Positions 46,711 through 57,780 of a stretch of DNA of 64,000 nucleotides are shown piece by piece. How positions within the stretch are numbered: position 1 is the stretch's first letter; each line of letters opens with the position of its first letter. The stretch comes from Archivesica marissinica (taxonomy: Eukaryota; Mollusca; Bivalvia; Venerida; Vesicomyidae), in NCBI GenBank assembly GCA_014843695.1, contig CM026401.1, forward strand, positions 27,959,051 through 28,023,050, read 5' to 3'. The notes beneath the pieces were generated by a model that worked only from the letters and a program-made list of their open reading frames with translations, ran no database searches and had not been told where the DNA came from. Both the position numbers and the translations under genes were made by a program.

Positions 46711-47266
46711 TCTAGCGCTATTTAGCGCATGGTTGCAGCGTTCTGTCGTATCTATTTAGCGCATGGTTGCATCGTTCTGTCGTATCTATTTAGCGCATGG
46801 TTGCATCCTTCTGTCGTATCTATTTAGCGCATGGTTGCATCGTTCTGTCCTATCTATTTAGCGCATGGTTGCATCGTTCTGTCCTATCTATTTAGCGCGT
46901 GGTTGCATCGTTCTGTCGTATCTATTTAGCGCATGGTTGCATCGTTCTGTCCTATCTATTTAGCGCGTGGTTGCATCGTTCTGTCGTATCTATTTAGCGC
47001 ATGGTTGCATCGTTCTGTCCTATCTATTTAGCGCATGGTTGCATCGTTCTGTCCTATCTATTTAGCGCGTGGTTGCATCGTTCTGTCGTATCTATTTAGC
47101 GCATGGTTGCATCGTTCTGTCCTATCTATTTAGCGCATGGTTGCATCGTTCTGTCCTATCTATTTAGCGCATGGTTGCATCATTCTGTCGTATCTATTTA
47201 GCGCATGGTTGCATCGTTCTGTCCTATCTATTTAGCGCATGGTTGCATCGTTCTGTCGTATCTATT
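46711..47266. repeat. 34-bp minisatellite, about 16 units
   Basis: Unit TATCTATTTAGCGCATGG then TTGCATCGTTCTGTCG; variants TCC/TCG and GCGTGG. It starts within 90 bp of the end of the 25-bp array. Confidence 0.96.
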
Positions 47267-47427
47267 TTATAATAAAAACACTTGAAAAGGGAAAAAAGGA
47301 TACACGTTTGTTTAAGTGAGTGATCGAATAATATATCACTTATGGACATAAAAAGCTATTATTATTGGCTAGCGGCCACTGCATCTTTATATGTGTGTTA
47401 GCTTTAGCAAACCATCAGTTACAACCA

Positions 47428-47690
47428 TCGCCGTGGCCTAGTGGTTAAGTCGAGTGGTTAAGGCGTCCTATGGAGCGGGAGGTCGAAGCTTTGAATTTCA
47501 TCTAGGGTTAGTTCTGATATGGCTGGTTGGGTAGCAGCCAGCTAGTTAAATATAATGGTTACCGATTCCCAGGCGCCTGGCCTTCAATGGTACTGATGTC
47601 CTGAAGAGGTGCCTCATAAGTCAGAAATATAGGGGTGACACTATACTTTTACAATGTTATTGCCTGTTTTGTAAATAAATGTCCATAATG
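47428..47690 (+). mobile_element. SINE-D, tRNA-Ser/Leu-like head
   Basis: Head GCCGTGGCCTAGTGGTTAAG carries a 16-18-bp internal repeat (GTCGAGTGGTTAAG), then GGAGCGGGAGGTCGAAGC. The body has CCCAGGCGCCTGG and CTGAAGAGGTGCCTCATAAG. No clear target duplication. Confidence 0.6.
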
Positions 47691-48439
47691 GAACAAACAT
47701 ACAAATCGTTATTTCACAAAAAAACAGTTTAATTGCGAACAAACCTTCAGAATTTGACTTAAACCATGAATTGAAATAGAACCCTGTAATCATGTTTTCT
47801 ACTCATCCATTCCTTTGAATAAATATGGCACTGTGCACACTATTCTAAATAGACACATAATGTAGCATTAAAGCGAACTATTATCAGATTTAAGAATGTT
47901 TTTTTGGCATTTAAAGAATATAATTTTTAATGACTGAAAAATCCAAATCTTCCCACAGAAATAAAAAAATGAAATAAATATAGCACCGTACGTAGCATAC
48001 GCGAATTATTTATCAACATGTTTTTATCAACAAGCGTATGTAATCATGCAAATTCTTTAACGACGAATATTGAAACAGTTTTCTTAAATGTTTGTTCTGA
48101 TTGTCGATAGATGGTGATGCGTTCCGAATATACGCATGGCGTGACAAACCGATCCGTCATGGTCCTACCTACTTTCAGTTTCTTATATTGCATTAGTATT
48201 AGTGAAAATAATTATTAAAAAAATAGAATGTGTAATGGCGTTGCTACTTGTTATTAAATTTTCAAGTTTATAATATTTTATTCCATACGATATGCATATA
48301 GTGCCGCTTTAATGCATGTCGGAAACTGTGTACTGAAGTTGTAAATATAAACAAAACTGTTCAATTCAAGACGAGTATATGTTTTAGTCATCTAGAATTC
48401 GGAATAAATGAAGCAATGTTCTATAATTCAAAATTGATA
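47691..48439. other. Intron sequence without recognised elements
   Basis: AT-rich, no motif assigned. Confidence 0.4.
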
Positions 48440-48611
48440 TGCTTGATTTCAGAATCAATGTGCATGAATTCAGAATCAATGTGCATGAATTCAGAATCAA
48501 TGTGCATGAATTCAGAATCAATGTGCATGAATTCAGAATCAATGTGCATGATTTCAGAATCAATGTGCTAGAATTAAGAATCAATGTGCTAGAATTCAAA
48601 ATCAATGTGCT
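48440..48611. repeat. 21-bp minisatellite, about eight units
   Basis: Unit GAATTCAGAATCAATGTGCA plus T, with edge variants GATTTC and GCTAGAATTAAG. 21 is a multiple of 3, so both strands stay open by chance. Confidence 0.93.
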
Positions 48612-48690
48612 AACTAGAACCACGACAATGGTGGTATCCATGGAGGCAAGACTTTTAAATGCCTCTGCCATCTCCGTCATGTTTTAATGA

Positions 48691-48905
48691 ATACGGCATT
48701 CGAAGGGTTGTGAGCTAAAGCCTGCCAAAACCATGGTGGTGTGGTGTCCTTAGGTACGACACTTAAATCCACAATGCCGCTTCTCTCTTTCCACTGGAAT
48801 GAGGTCTCCAAGAGCGATTAGACTAATTTTGAGAACCCGAGCTGAATGACATTTATATAAACTAAGTGGGAAGTTTGTTGACTTGGCTAAGTAAATTTCC
48901 TATGC
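48691..48905 (+). mobile_element. SINE-A, sense copy, diverged
   Basis: Contains GGTGTCCTTAGGTACGAC, ACTTAAATCCACAATGCC, TCTCTCTTTCCACTGGAATG and GAGGTCTCCAAGAGCGATT in the order expected from the reverse complement of 33152-33375. The tRNA head is largely unreadable. Confidence 0.75.
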
Positions 48906-48984
48906 ATATTATATGTAATAAAATAATTCTCTGTCTCACTCGTCCAAAAATAATGAGTTCTCTGAAACAGTTGTCCCAAATCCC

Positions 48985-49140
48985 CTCTAGGGGATGAAGA
49001 AATGTGCAGTCAGTTGATCAATGGTTAGTATGTGGAGCAGCGAATCCAGGGATCGGAGGTCTTCAGTAACTTGCACTATACTCTAAAATATAAACTATTA
49101 ATATACTTTTTTGGCGTCACCCCACTCACCAGGGGTCGAC
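48985..49140 (+). mobile_element. tRNA-like SINE remnant
   Basis: GATCAATGGTTAGTATGTGG and GAATCCAGGGATCGGAGGTC resemble box A to box B spacing. A body-like GGCGTCACCCCACTCACC follows. Highly diverged. Confidence 0.35.
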
Positions 49141-49630
49141 AAATATATGTACCTAAAAAAGCTAAACAGGTTGAATAACTCGTTAATGGGGGGGGGGTGG
49201 GGTGTTCTTGAGACATCCTGATCTAAGGGTTACGAGTGTTGTACATTACAAGTTTAGTCTGCTGTTATGAATGATATGGTGTATTAAGTAAATAGATAGT
49301 GAAAACTTAATTGCTTTAAGAGGTCCATTAATTGTGTATAAGTGAATGTTTGAATTTGGGGAATATTGGAGTTACAAGTGTTTATGATATAAACTTATAT
49401 GTATTTCTCGAGTGTTGAATGTATTTTATGATGATGAAAAATTACGTATTGTGCGTCTACTGTATCAAATTGTTAGCAATTTCACCACCATATCGCACAG
49501 GATTTATGATTAATATATAGATATTGTGAATATTAATAGACAAACGGGAGAATATGAATATTGGCCCGTGTATAGTGCTCCGGATTATAAATTTTACTAA
49601 TTACCAAAAAGGATTAGTTTATTTTATACT
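49141..49630. other. Intron sequence
   Basis: AT-rich with a G9 run at 49189-49197. Nothing else recognised. Confidence 0.4.
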
Positions 49631-49787
49631 AATTTAATTTAGCTCAATTGCCAAACAATGTTTTAGAATTTAAGTTTAATCGTTCTCGAGACCTCATTCC
49701 ATATGGAGTCATTAGGGAGAGCGAAGAGGCAATGTGGAATTTAATTTAAGTGCATTGCCGAAGGGCACAATCATACTGGCTATAGCT
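49631..49787 (-). mobile_element. SINE-A, antisense copy cut by a minisatellite
   Basis: Tail AATTTAGCTCAATTGCC, body CTCGAGACCTCATTCC and GGCAATGTGGAATTTAAT, then GAAGGGCACAATCATACTGG, where it passes directly into the 55-bp array. The tRNA-like head is replaced by the array. Confidence 0.8.
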
Positions 49788-50531
49788 GGACAGGACATAC
49801 ACACCTGAACGATTCTTGTGCATTAATATACCGGCTATAGCTGGACAGGACATACACACCTGAAGGATTCTTGTGCATTAATATACCGGCTATAGCTGGA
49901 CAGGACATACACACCTGAACGATTCTTGTGCATTAATATACCGGCTATAGCTGGACAGGACATACACCTGAACGATTCTTGTGCATTAATATACCGGCTA
50001 TAGCTGGACAGGACATACACACCTGAACGATTCTTGTGCATTAATATACCGGCTATAGCTGGACAGGACATGCACACCTGAAGGATTCTTGTGCATTAAT
50101 ATACCGGCTATAGCTGGACAGGACATACACACCTGAACGATTCTTGTGCATTAATATACCGGCTATAGCTGGACAGGACATACACCTGAAGGATTCTTGT
50201 GCATTAATATACCGGCTATAGCTGGACAGGACATACACACCTGAAGGATTCTTGTGCATTAATATACCGGCTATAGCTGGACAGGACATACACACCTGAA
50301 GGATTCTTGTGCATTAATATACCGGCTATAGCTGGACAGGACATACACCTGAAGGATTCTTGTGCATTAATATACCGGCTATAGCTGGACAGGACATACA
50401 CCTGAAGGATTCTTGTGCATTAATATACCGGCTATAGCTGGACAGGACATACACCTGAAGGATTCTTGTGCATTAATATACCGGCTATAGCTGGACAGGA
50501 CATACACACCTGAAGGATTCTTGTGCATTAA
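49778..50531. repeat. 53/55-bp minisatellite, about 14 units
   Basis: Unit GGCTATAGCTGGACAGGACA, TACACACCTGAAGGATTC, TTGTGCATTAATATACC. The 53-bp form lacks one AC. GGCT..AG..GG and CACCTGAA align with the head region of SINE-A, so the unit appears to derive from it. Confidence 0.95.
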
Positions 50532-50584
50532 TACTGTCCATATCTGCCGAATGTTTGAGAATCCGGAAATGTCTGCTGTGCAGA

Positions 50585-51092
50585 AATATATTCCAATTCA
50601 CCCTCGTATAGACAGAGAAATACACACATTCAAAATCAAGAATCCTCAGACAGACATACTGACAAAAAGAGAGATAGACAGAGATATACACATCCAAAAT
50701 CAATAACCCTCGTATAGACAGACAAGACAGACAGAGAGATACACACCACATCCAAAAATCAATAACCCTCGTATAGACAGACAAGACAGACAGAGAATAC
50801 ACACCACATCCAAAAATCAATAACCCTCAGACAGACAGACAGACAGACAGACAGTGAGATAAACACCACATCCAAAAATCAATAACCCTCGTACAGACAG
50901 ACAAGACAGACAGAGAGATACACACCACATCCAAAAATCAATAACCCTCAGACAGACAGACAGACAGACAGACAGACAGTGAGATAAACACCACATCCAA
51001 AAATCAATAACCCTCGTACAGACAGACAAGACAGACAGAGAGACAGACAGACAGTGAGATACACACCACATCCAAAAATCAATAACCCTCGT

Positions 51093-51139
<47 letters not shown>

Positions 51140-51346
51140 GTGAGATACACACCACATCCAAAAATCAATAACCCTCGTACAGACAGACAGACAGTGAGAT
51201 ACACACCACATCCAAAAATCAATAACCCTCAGACAGACAGACAGACAGACAGACAGACCGTGAGATACAGATATCCAAAAACAATAACCCTCGTACAGAC
51301 AGACAGACAGTGAGATACACACCACATCCAAAAATCAATAACCCTC

Positions 51347-51397
<51 letters not shown>

Positions 51398-51492
51398 GCG
51401 TGAGATACAGATATCCAAAAACAATAACCCTCGTACACAGACAGACAGACAGACAGTGAGATACACACCACATCCAAAAATCAATAACCTTC

Positions 51493-51531
<39 letters not shown>

Positions 51532-51674
51532 CGTGAGATACAGATATCCAAAAACAATAACCCTCGTACAGACGGACAGACAGTGAGATACACACCACAT
51601 CCAAAAATCAATAACCCTCAGACAGACAGACAGACAGACAGACAGACAGTGAGATACAGATATCCAAAAACAAT
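50585..51674. repeat. Composite GACA-microsatellite / 36-bp block array
   Basis: Alternates variable runs of GACA (up to about 45 bp) with a conserved block GTGAGATACACACCACATCC then AAAAATCAATAACCCTCGTA. A second block type has GATATCCAAAAACAATAACC. The first units, at 50585-50700, are diverged. Confidence 0.93.
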
Positions 51675-51738
51675 AACCCTCATTTTCCTCCACAAATAAT
51701 AGCTGGATAGTCGCCATATGACAAGGTGTGACTTTAAT
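51675..51738 (+). mobile_element. SINE-B 3' fragment
   Basis: CATTTTCCTCCACAAATAAT, AGCTGGATAGTCGCCATATG, ACAAGGTGTGACTTT matches the 3' half of the SINE-B copy at 56885-57125. The GACA array abuts it directly. Confidence 0.7.
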
Positions 51739-51846
51739 CCACCAAAACATTGAATGGGCTGGGTTGGGTAAATGTTTGTTAGCTGTGTATATAGATTGTG
51801 TATATGTATGATGCTGATGCTGTATGTATTGAATGTTTGATTACAG

Positions 51847-51949
51847 GTGAAGAGGGACACTCTGGTTGTACGTGTGAAGTGGTACTATAGAGTAACCGAG
51901 GTCCCTGACAGTGTGTACCAGCATCTCATACAAGACAGATACACGCAAA
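51847..51949 (+). CDS. Atrophin/RERE-like gene, fourth coding exon (BAH domain)
   Basis: Acceptor TGTTTGATTACAG ends at 51846 and donor GTAAGT starts at 51950. It encodes [34 protein letters not shown] and one base of the next codon. Vertebrate RERE reads KRDHLLMNVKWYYR, then [15 protein letters not shown], at the same place, so this is a confident ortholog-level match. The segment is the central BAH strand region. The following exons (rest of BAH, ELM2, SANT, GATA-type finger in the family) are not found before 64000, so the next intron exceeds 12 kb. The preceding intron is 11.0 kb and almost half satellite. Confidence 0.92.
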
Positions 51950-52505
51950 GTAAGTGACAATTAATCTAACACATCTGGTAATGGTTAATCCAAACACGAC
52001 ACTCCAAACACGACACTCGCAAACTTTACCGGGTATCCTCGCCAATTCGGCTTCCATAACTACCGTAACATTACGACAGAAACCCGGGTTCCTACTGCCG
52101 GTCGCCAATGGCGCTAATTGCGACAAAAATCAAATACTGGCTTTAAATTTCTTTTCCATATACTTTTGACATGTTTTGTCAAATATATGGCTTCCAATAT
52201 TTATCTGTGAACTATATGGCTCTTAGTTTGCTCCAATGTTTTCAAATTGGCGACATTTTTTTCAATTGGCGACAAGTGGCGCAGACAAATATTCAGGTAG
52301 GGAACCCTGGTAATCCACTAAATTAATGTTCAAGCTCGTGATAAATTAGAGACTGCCGTCGTGTTTGAATCATAGATGACATTTTCAGAAAACTTGTTCC
52401 TGTTTGAGCATCGACAAATGTAACACCCTTGTTGTAACATATGTGGTCAGATAAAGAATGCAATCTTTGCACTACATGTAGTAGCAATTTGTACCAATCT
52501 ATTGT
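51950..52505. other. Intron start with possible hAT-like MITE
   Basis: ACACGACACTCCAAACACGACACTC is a small duplication near 52000. See 52083-52310. Confidence 0.4.
52083..52310. mobile_element. Possible hAT-like MITE remnant
   Basis: CCCGGGTTCCTACTG at the left and CAGGTAGGGAACCCTGG at the right are imperfect inverted repeats. Internally CGGTCGCCAATGGCGC faces AATTGGCGACAAGTGGCG. No matching target duplication was found. Confidence 0.35.
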
Positions 52506-53007
52506 TGATCAATACAAACATCTTGTGCTGATCTATCCAAACATCTGGTGCTGATCTATACAAACATCTGGTGCTGATCTATCCAAACATCTGGTGCTGA
52601 TCTATACAAACATCTGGTGCTGATCTATACAAACATCTGGTGCTGATCTATCCAAACATCTGGTGCTGATCTATCCAAACATATGGTGCTGATCAATCCA
52701 AACATCTGGTGCTGATCAATCCAAACATCTGGTGCTGATCTATCCAAACATCTGGTGCTGATCTATCCAAACATCTGGTGCTGATCTATCCAAACATATG
52801 GTGCTGATCTATACAAACATCTGGTGCTGATCTATACAAACATCTTGTTGCAATGAATTGAAATGTCTGGTTGAGATTAATTGAAACATAACATCTGGTG
52901 GCGATTAATTGAATCATCTAATGGTGATCAATTCAAACGTCTGGTGCCACTAATCAATTCATAACGTCTTGTGACGATTAATTCAAACGTCTGGTGACGA
53001 TTAAGTT
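52506..53007. repeat. 23-bp minisatellite with diverged flank
   Basis: About 15 good units of TGATCTATCCAAACATCTGG plus TGC to 52848, then degenerate units (GATTAATTGAAAC.., GTCTGGTGACGATTAATTC) to 53007. It is unrelated in sequence to the 1-13040 satellite despite equal unit length. Confidence 0.93.
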
Positions 53008-54687
53008 TTATTGTGATTATTAAACAGCCTAAATAAGTCATAAGGCACAACATGATATTCAGAATATAGTTTATGTGTAACGTTTCCCAATCCTAGGCAT
53101 TTATATGCCACATCTTACTGCTGGCAAATAAAAACACAACAATTGCATTTGAATCTGCAATATAATACGCCAGACGTTTCTCCATTTATTTTGTTTGTGG
53201 AAATATCACTAAAGAACATAAATAACATGTCATTTATTATCGCAGATATTCCCGAAAAATATTGTCTGCTAGTTGATGCTACTTAATCTCTTGTGGCTGC
53301 AGCCTGTATGGTGATTTTAAAATGGAAATGTGAAAAATATGTGTTGTATTATATGGCATACCATTTGCCAATAATTATAGTTACAGTTATAATTATAGTG
53401 TATGCTTATTTGTCATTATGATACTAGTCCATTTTTGATAGTCATTTGTGTCTTTTACACAAGTTGCATTGTCAAATTATTGACATGTTTAGTTTCATAT
53501 TTGTTCACTTCCTGCATGCCACGAAATATTTCACACAGTCTTCCCAAAATCTGTAGGACTGTCTGACATGTTAGGCAAAATATTCTTTGGTCAGACAAAA
53601 TAAATTGCATTGTAATCACTTGTCTGGCCGATGCCTGATAACTCTTGAAATAAATGTTTCTCAAATTATGGCCCTTTTCAGTAAATTTCGAAAATGTAGA
53701 TGAATGTGATGTAACATTTTACGAAGCTCATTACCTCAGTAACCGTGGTTACATTGCTGCTTGCTTCACACGGCCTTGTTTAATGTGAAATCTCGTTAAC
53801 ATTTTGCTTCAACATTACTATCAAGTCCAATATCACGGTAAGCATACATGTGATCTTATTTTCTTATAGCAGGCCGAGGCACAAAGAACAACTTGTCTCG
53901 CATGCAAATCGTGTTCTGGTGAATTCAGCTAGGGCTTAGTGCAAGACAATTCCATCAGGCTGCTTTATCTGTCTGCACTAAGATCAGTTTCGCGCTAAAG
54001 CTATATAAAATGAGCTGCAGTATCGGGCCTGACGCTTCATATATAATAATGTGTTTGTTTGACTGGATCTATTTAGAACATGTTACAAGATAGATTGAAG
54101 AAAATTACATCCAACACTTGATTCATTGCTATGCTCCAGCAGTCAGATGATTGCATGCCTCTTATGTTTATTTACATATCTGCAAATGGTTTTTCTGTGA
54201 GAGAAATTTCTTGCTCGTACAATCTGTTAGATCGTTAGATAAGTGGATAGGTTTTGACAGCAGCATTAAAAAACTAGGCAGTTTTGTCCCTTTGCTTGTT
54301 AGCTTGTTCATTTGACTTGTTTTCCACACAGTGTTGCACAACTGGGAATAAAAAATCGTGTTTGTTTTCTCGAACCCGACGCTGTTGTGTTCACCGCCGA
54401 TGACTTTTTCAACTATTATCTGGCTGGAAACTAAGTGTGGTCTAAATCTTATTCTTTTTTCCTCTTCAAAAACATGTTTTGGCAGCACACTAGAATTGTC
54501 TCCATTAAATGTCTCCAGTGGAGATGATTCTGATGTGCAACCAAAACATGTTTATGCAAAATATTGAATATCTGCAGACGGCGTATATCTTTTTCAGCAT
54601 GTTATGGGTTAATGACACATTTGTTTCATCAAGTAATGGTGCATAGTATTAGGGCTCGCTGTCCAATCTAGTAACTGGGTTGAAAGG
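53008..54687. other. Long intron sequence, one dispersed repeat
   Basis: Mostly AT-rich with chance frames. 53507-53586 (ACTTCCTGCATGCC ... TCTGACATGTTAG) is repeated at 55361-55448. Confidence 0.45.
53507..53586. repeat. Dispersed repeat, copy 1
   Basis: About 80 bp shared with 55361-55448, including CAGTCTTCCCAAAATCTGTA and GGAC.. TCTGACATGTTAG. Family unknown. Confidence 0.75.
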
Positions 54688-54962
54688 GATAGCTGGCTGT
54701 AACTACCATAGCTGGCTGTAACTACCATAGCTGGCTGTAACTACCATAGCTGGCTGTAACTACCATAGCTGGCTGTAACTACCATAGCTGGCTGTAACTA
54801 CCATAGCTGGCTGTAACTACCATAGCTGGCTGTAACTACCATAGCTGGCTGTAACTACCATAGCTGGCTGTAACTACCATAGCTGGCTGTAACTACCATA
54901 GCTGGCTGTAACTACAGCTGGCTGTAACTACCATAGCTGGCTGTAACTACCATAGCTGGCTT
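54688..54962. repeat. 19-bp minisatellite, about 14 units
   Basis: Unit CATAGCTGGCTGTAACTAC, nearly perfect; one unit lacks CCAT. It merges with SINE-B sequence AGCTGGCTTGTGGAAGG at 54954. Confidence 0.97.
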
Positions 54963-55030
54963 GTGGAAGGTCGGTGGTTCTGCTTGGCATCTCTTCATCC
55001 AACAATAATAGCGAGAGATGCCATATAACC
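54954..55030 (+). mobile_element. SINE-B fragment
   Basis: AGCTGGCTTGTGGAAGGTCG, GTGGTTCTGCTTGG and CAACAATAATAGCGAGAGAT resemble the central part of SINE-B. Confidence 0.6.
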
Positions 55031-55340
55031 TAAGCTGTTTAAACAGCAAACAAATATAAATTGCCAACTTTGTGCAGTTGTAGAAAAAATAGCAAGGAAG
55101 TATTTACTATTACATGCATTAACCCTATCCAATATAGAAGCCCACCTTGATACCAGTACCAATATCACATAGTTTACACTGTCAATGTAGTAGTCAAATC
55201 AACATTCATAATAAAGATGAGACGCTTGTGAAGTTGTAGTAGTAGTATCTATGGAGGTGAGGGTAGATGTGCTGCCTACTTATCCAATGATTGACAGCTA
55301 AATGGCTGTATGCATGTAGATACAGTAGTATGCTAGCACA
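55031..55340. other. Intron sequence
   Basis: Nothing recognised. Confidence 0.4.
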
Positions 55341-55602
55341 CAGTCAACCCTGTCTTATTTACTTCCTGCATGCCATGAAATATACATGTATGATGCAGTC
55401 TTCCCAAAATCTGTAGGACCATCTGACATGTTAGTCAAAAAATGTTCTCAGTGCCTGGAATCACAGAAAGTGGCTGCTTAGCAGAGGTGGCTGCTTAATA
55501 GAGGGCACATGTATAATAGAACAGCATATTGGAATCTAGAAACTGGCTGCTTAATATAGTTTGGCTGCTTAATAGAGGTGACCACTAACACCGGTTTGAC
55601 TG
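55341..55602. mobile_element. MITE with CAGTCAA ends, carrying an inner insertion
   Basis: Ends CAGTCAACCCTGTCTTA and CACCGGTTTGACTG are inverted. The body has repeated GGCTGCTTAATAGAGG. Compared with 58004-58170, about 90 bp of the dispersed repeat (55359-55448) replaces the stretch after GTCTTA. Confidence 0.75.
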
Positions 55603-55899
55603 CATATCTATATGTGGACAAGAGTTAACAGTAAATGGAGAACTGTAATGAACTACGCATCTTTGAAAACATGTCTTTATAGACAACACATCTGCACATT
55701 TGTAGTAGTAATAATAATAATAACGATATGTATATTTTACGAGAAAGTGCATATAGCCAATCCTTGCGCACAGCATAATAAACATACAAATTATAACAAC
55801 AAAAGGTTTGGTTATACAAAATTATTCTAGCTCATTTGCATGTCATATGTCAATCGTTTATATACACGCGGGAACACATCATTTTAAAGGAAACTATTG

Positions 55900-56570
55900 A
55901 AGGACACAGGAGGCGTCGCTCATATGGGCAACCGGTAGCGACGATAAATAAATGTAAAACACACACACCATTGAAGGTGAGGTTACTAATGTATCACACA
56001 GGAGGCGTCGCTCATATGGGCAACCGGTAGCGACGATAAATAAATGTAAAACACACACACCATTGAAGGTGAGGTTACTAATGTATCACACAGGAGGCGT
56101 CGCTCATATGGGCAACTGGTAGCGACGATAAATAAATGTAAAACACACACACCATTGAAGGTGAGGTTACTAATGTATCACACAGGAGGCGTCGCTCATA
56201 TGGGCAACCGGTAGTGACGATAAATAAATGTAAAACACACACACCATTGAAGGTGAGGTTACTAATGTATCACACAGGAGGCGTCGCTCATATGGGCAAC
56301 TGGTAGCCACGATAAATAAATGTAAAACACACACACACACACACACCATTGAAGGTGAGGTTACTAATGTATCACACAGGAGGCGTCGCTCATATGGGCA
56401 ACTGGTAGCGACGATAAATAAACATAAAACACACACACACACACACACCATTGAAGGTGAGGTTACTAATGTATCACACAGGAGGCGTCGCTCATATGGG
56501 CAACCGGTAACAATGATAAATAAACATAAAACACACACACACCATTGAAGGTGAGGTTACTAATAAATCA
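55900..56570. repeat. 92-bp tandem array made of SINE-C 3' ends, seven copies
   Basis: Each unit has GGAGGCGTCGCTCATATGGG, CAACCGGTAGCGACGATAAA and TAAATGTAAAACACACACAC, the 3' end of SINE-C. It is followed by about 31 bp of flanking DNA (CATTGAAGGTGAGGTTACTA...). The AC run varies from about 10 to 20 bp. Confidence 0.95.
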
Positions 56571-56884
56571 CATGGTACAATCGAGTGCAGTGGGGCAGGA
56601 ATGGTGACAAATACTGTTAAATTTTGTGTGTTCTTGTGAAAATAAAGTTTTGCATAATTATGCTGTTCAGTAGGGAATAGGAAGCTGACCTTTAGGTACC
56701 ATGTCGTGTATTTTCATTGTACATTTGGTTCCCCGTCAGAGATTTTCCAAATAATATCTTGGTGCCCCTCACCACCCCCTCTCCACCCAAACCAAAAAGC
56801 AACGTCAAACTGTGTCACTCTGTATCCATAATTATGTTGAAAGTTTGTAAAACACACAAACAAAGTACAATTTCTATTCAGTTC
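56571..56884. other. Intron sequence
   Basis: Nothing recognised. Confidence 0.4.
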
Positions 56885-57125
56885 AACGACTTCAAATCAC
56901 TTGCCTCTCAATGCTGCAGGTTCGGATCCCACTGGGGGGGGGGCTGTCTCATTCTTTCTAGTGAGGAATCTATCCATCTATGGCTTGCGGTAGGTCAGTG
57001 GTTCTAACTGGGTATCCATCCGTATTTGTAATACTGCTCTGAGGGGCATCCTAATCTTCCTCCATTAATAATAGCTGGAGATTCACCATGTGTAACCAAA
57101 GCTATTGGTGCCACTTTTAAGCAAA
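56885..57125 (+). mobile_element. SINE-B, sense copy with tRNA head
   Basis: Head ACTTGCCTCTCAATGCTGC then GGTTCGGATCCC (box B) and a G run. The body has CTCATTCTTTCTAGTGAGG, GGCTTGCGGTAGGTCAGTGG and CTTCCTCCATTAATAATAGC, and it ends GCCACTTTTAAGCAAAAAAA. Confidence 0.8.
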
Positions 57126-57780
57126 AAAACAACTTTTCAGTATAACGTTGTTTGAGTGATCGCTTCCATTTCCCTGTTGTTGTTAATGTAATATAAATAT
57201 TGCAGTGGCTGGAAATAGGATCCATGTCTGTATAGAGAGACATCTCTGTTATGTCTGAAACTGTGATCTTAGCAGTCAGGAGCTTTGTACACTGTCTCAC
57301 CAGTGACTATATCCCTGTGTAATTGAAGTGTTCTCCGGTTATTGATGACACCAGAGAATCAGCCTGCTGGAAATATTCCATTGTGTTGCCATGGCGACAT
57401 GGCATTAGTGACAATGGGGCAATTATGGTCCCTTTTGTCAGTCTGATTATAACCAGCAGAGTGGCAAATTGTCTGTTTTATTGCTTTGGTAATTAAAATT
57501 AAGTGATCCTTCTCCAGAGTATGTGTCAAATTGTGTTAGATTATTTTTATCTGATGCTGGAACAATTCTCAGGTTATTCAGCTATTGGGGATGTATAACA
57601 TATTGTCTACAAAACTTTCAACATATAACACCCATCCCCTTACCAACCAGTATGCTAGTAATATTAACTTAGGCTACATGGTAATTTGGGAGAACTTGTC
57701 TCCCGCAGTTTGTTCACTAGTCCTTATTGTGAGTGCAGGGAGAAATTATTTAATGCAAAACATAAATATAGAGGATATTT
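57126..57780. other. Intron sequence
   Basis: Only chance frames seen. Confidence 0.4.

Noticed and set aside
43928..47266. CRISPR-like look of short direct repeats
   Set aside because: Units are contiguous with no unique spacers, no cas genes, and the setting is eukaryotic.
51080..51680. Cys/Leu/Ser-rich minus-strand frames (SVCLSVCLS)
   Set aside because: Direct translation of GACA microsatellite runs.
52506..52848. Relationship of the second 23-bp array to the 1-13040 satellite
   Set aside because: Same unit length but no alignment beyond short words such as TATACA on either strand.
54168..54488. 106-codon minus-strand ORF
   Set aside because: No family resemblance; lies in AT-rich intron sequence with an overlapping antisense frame.
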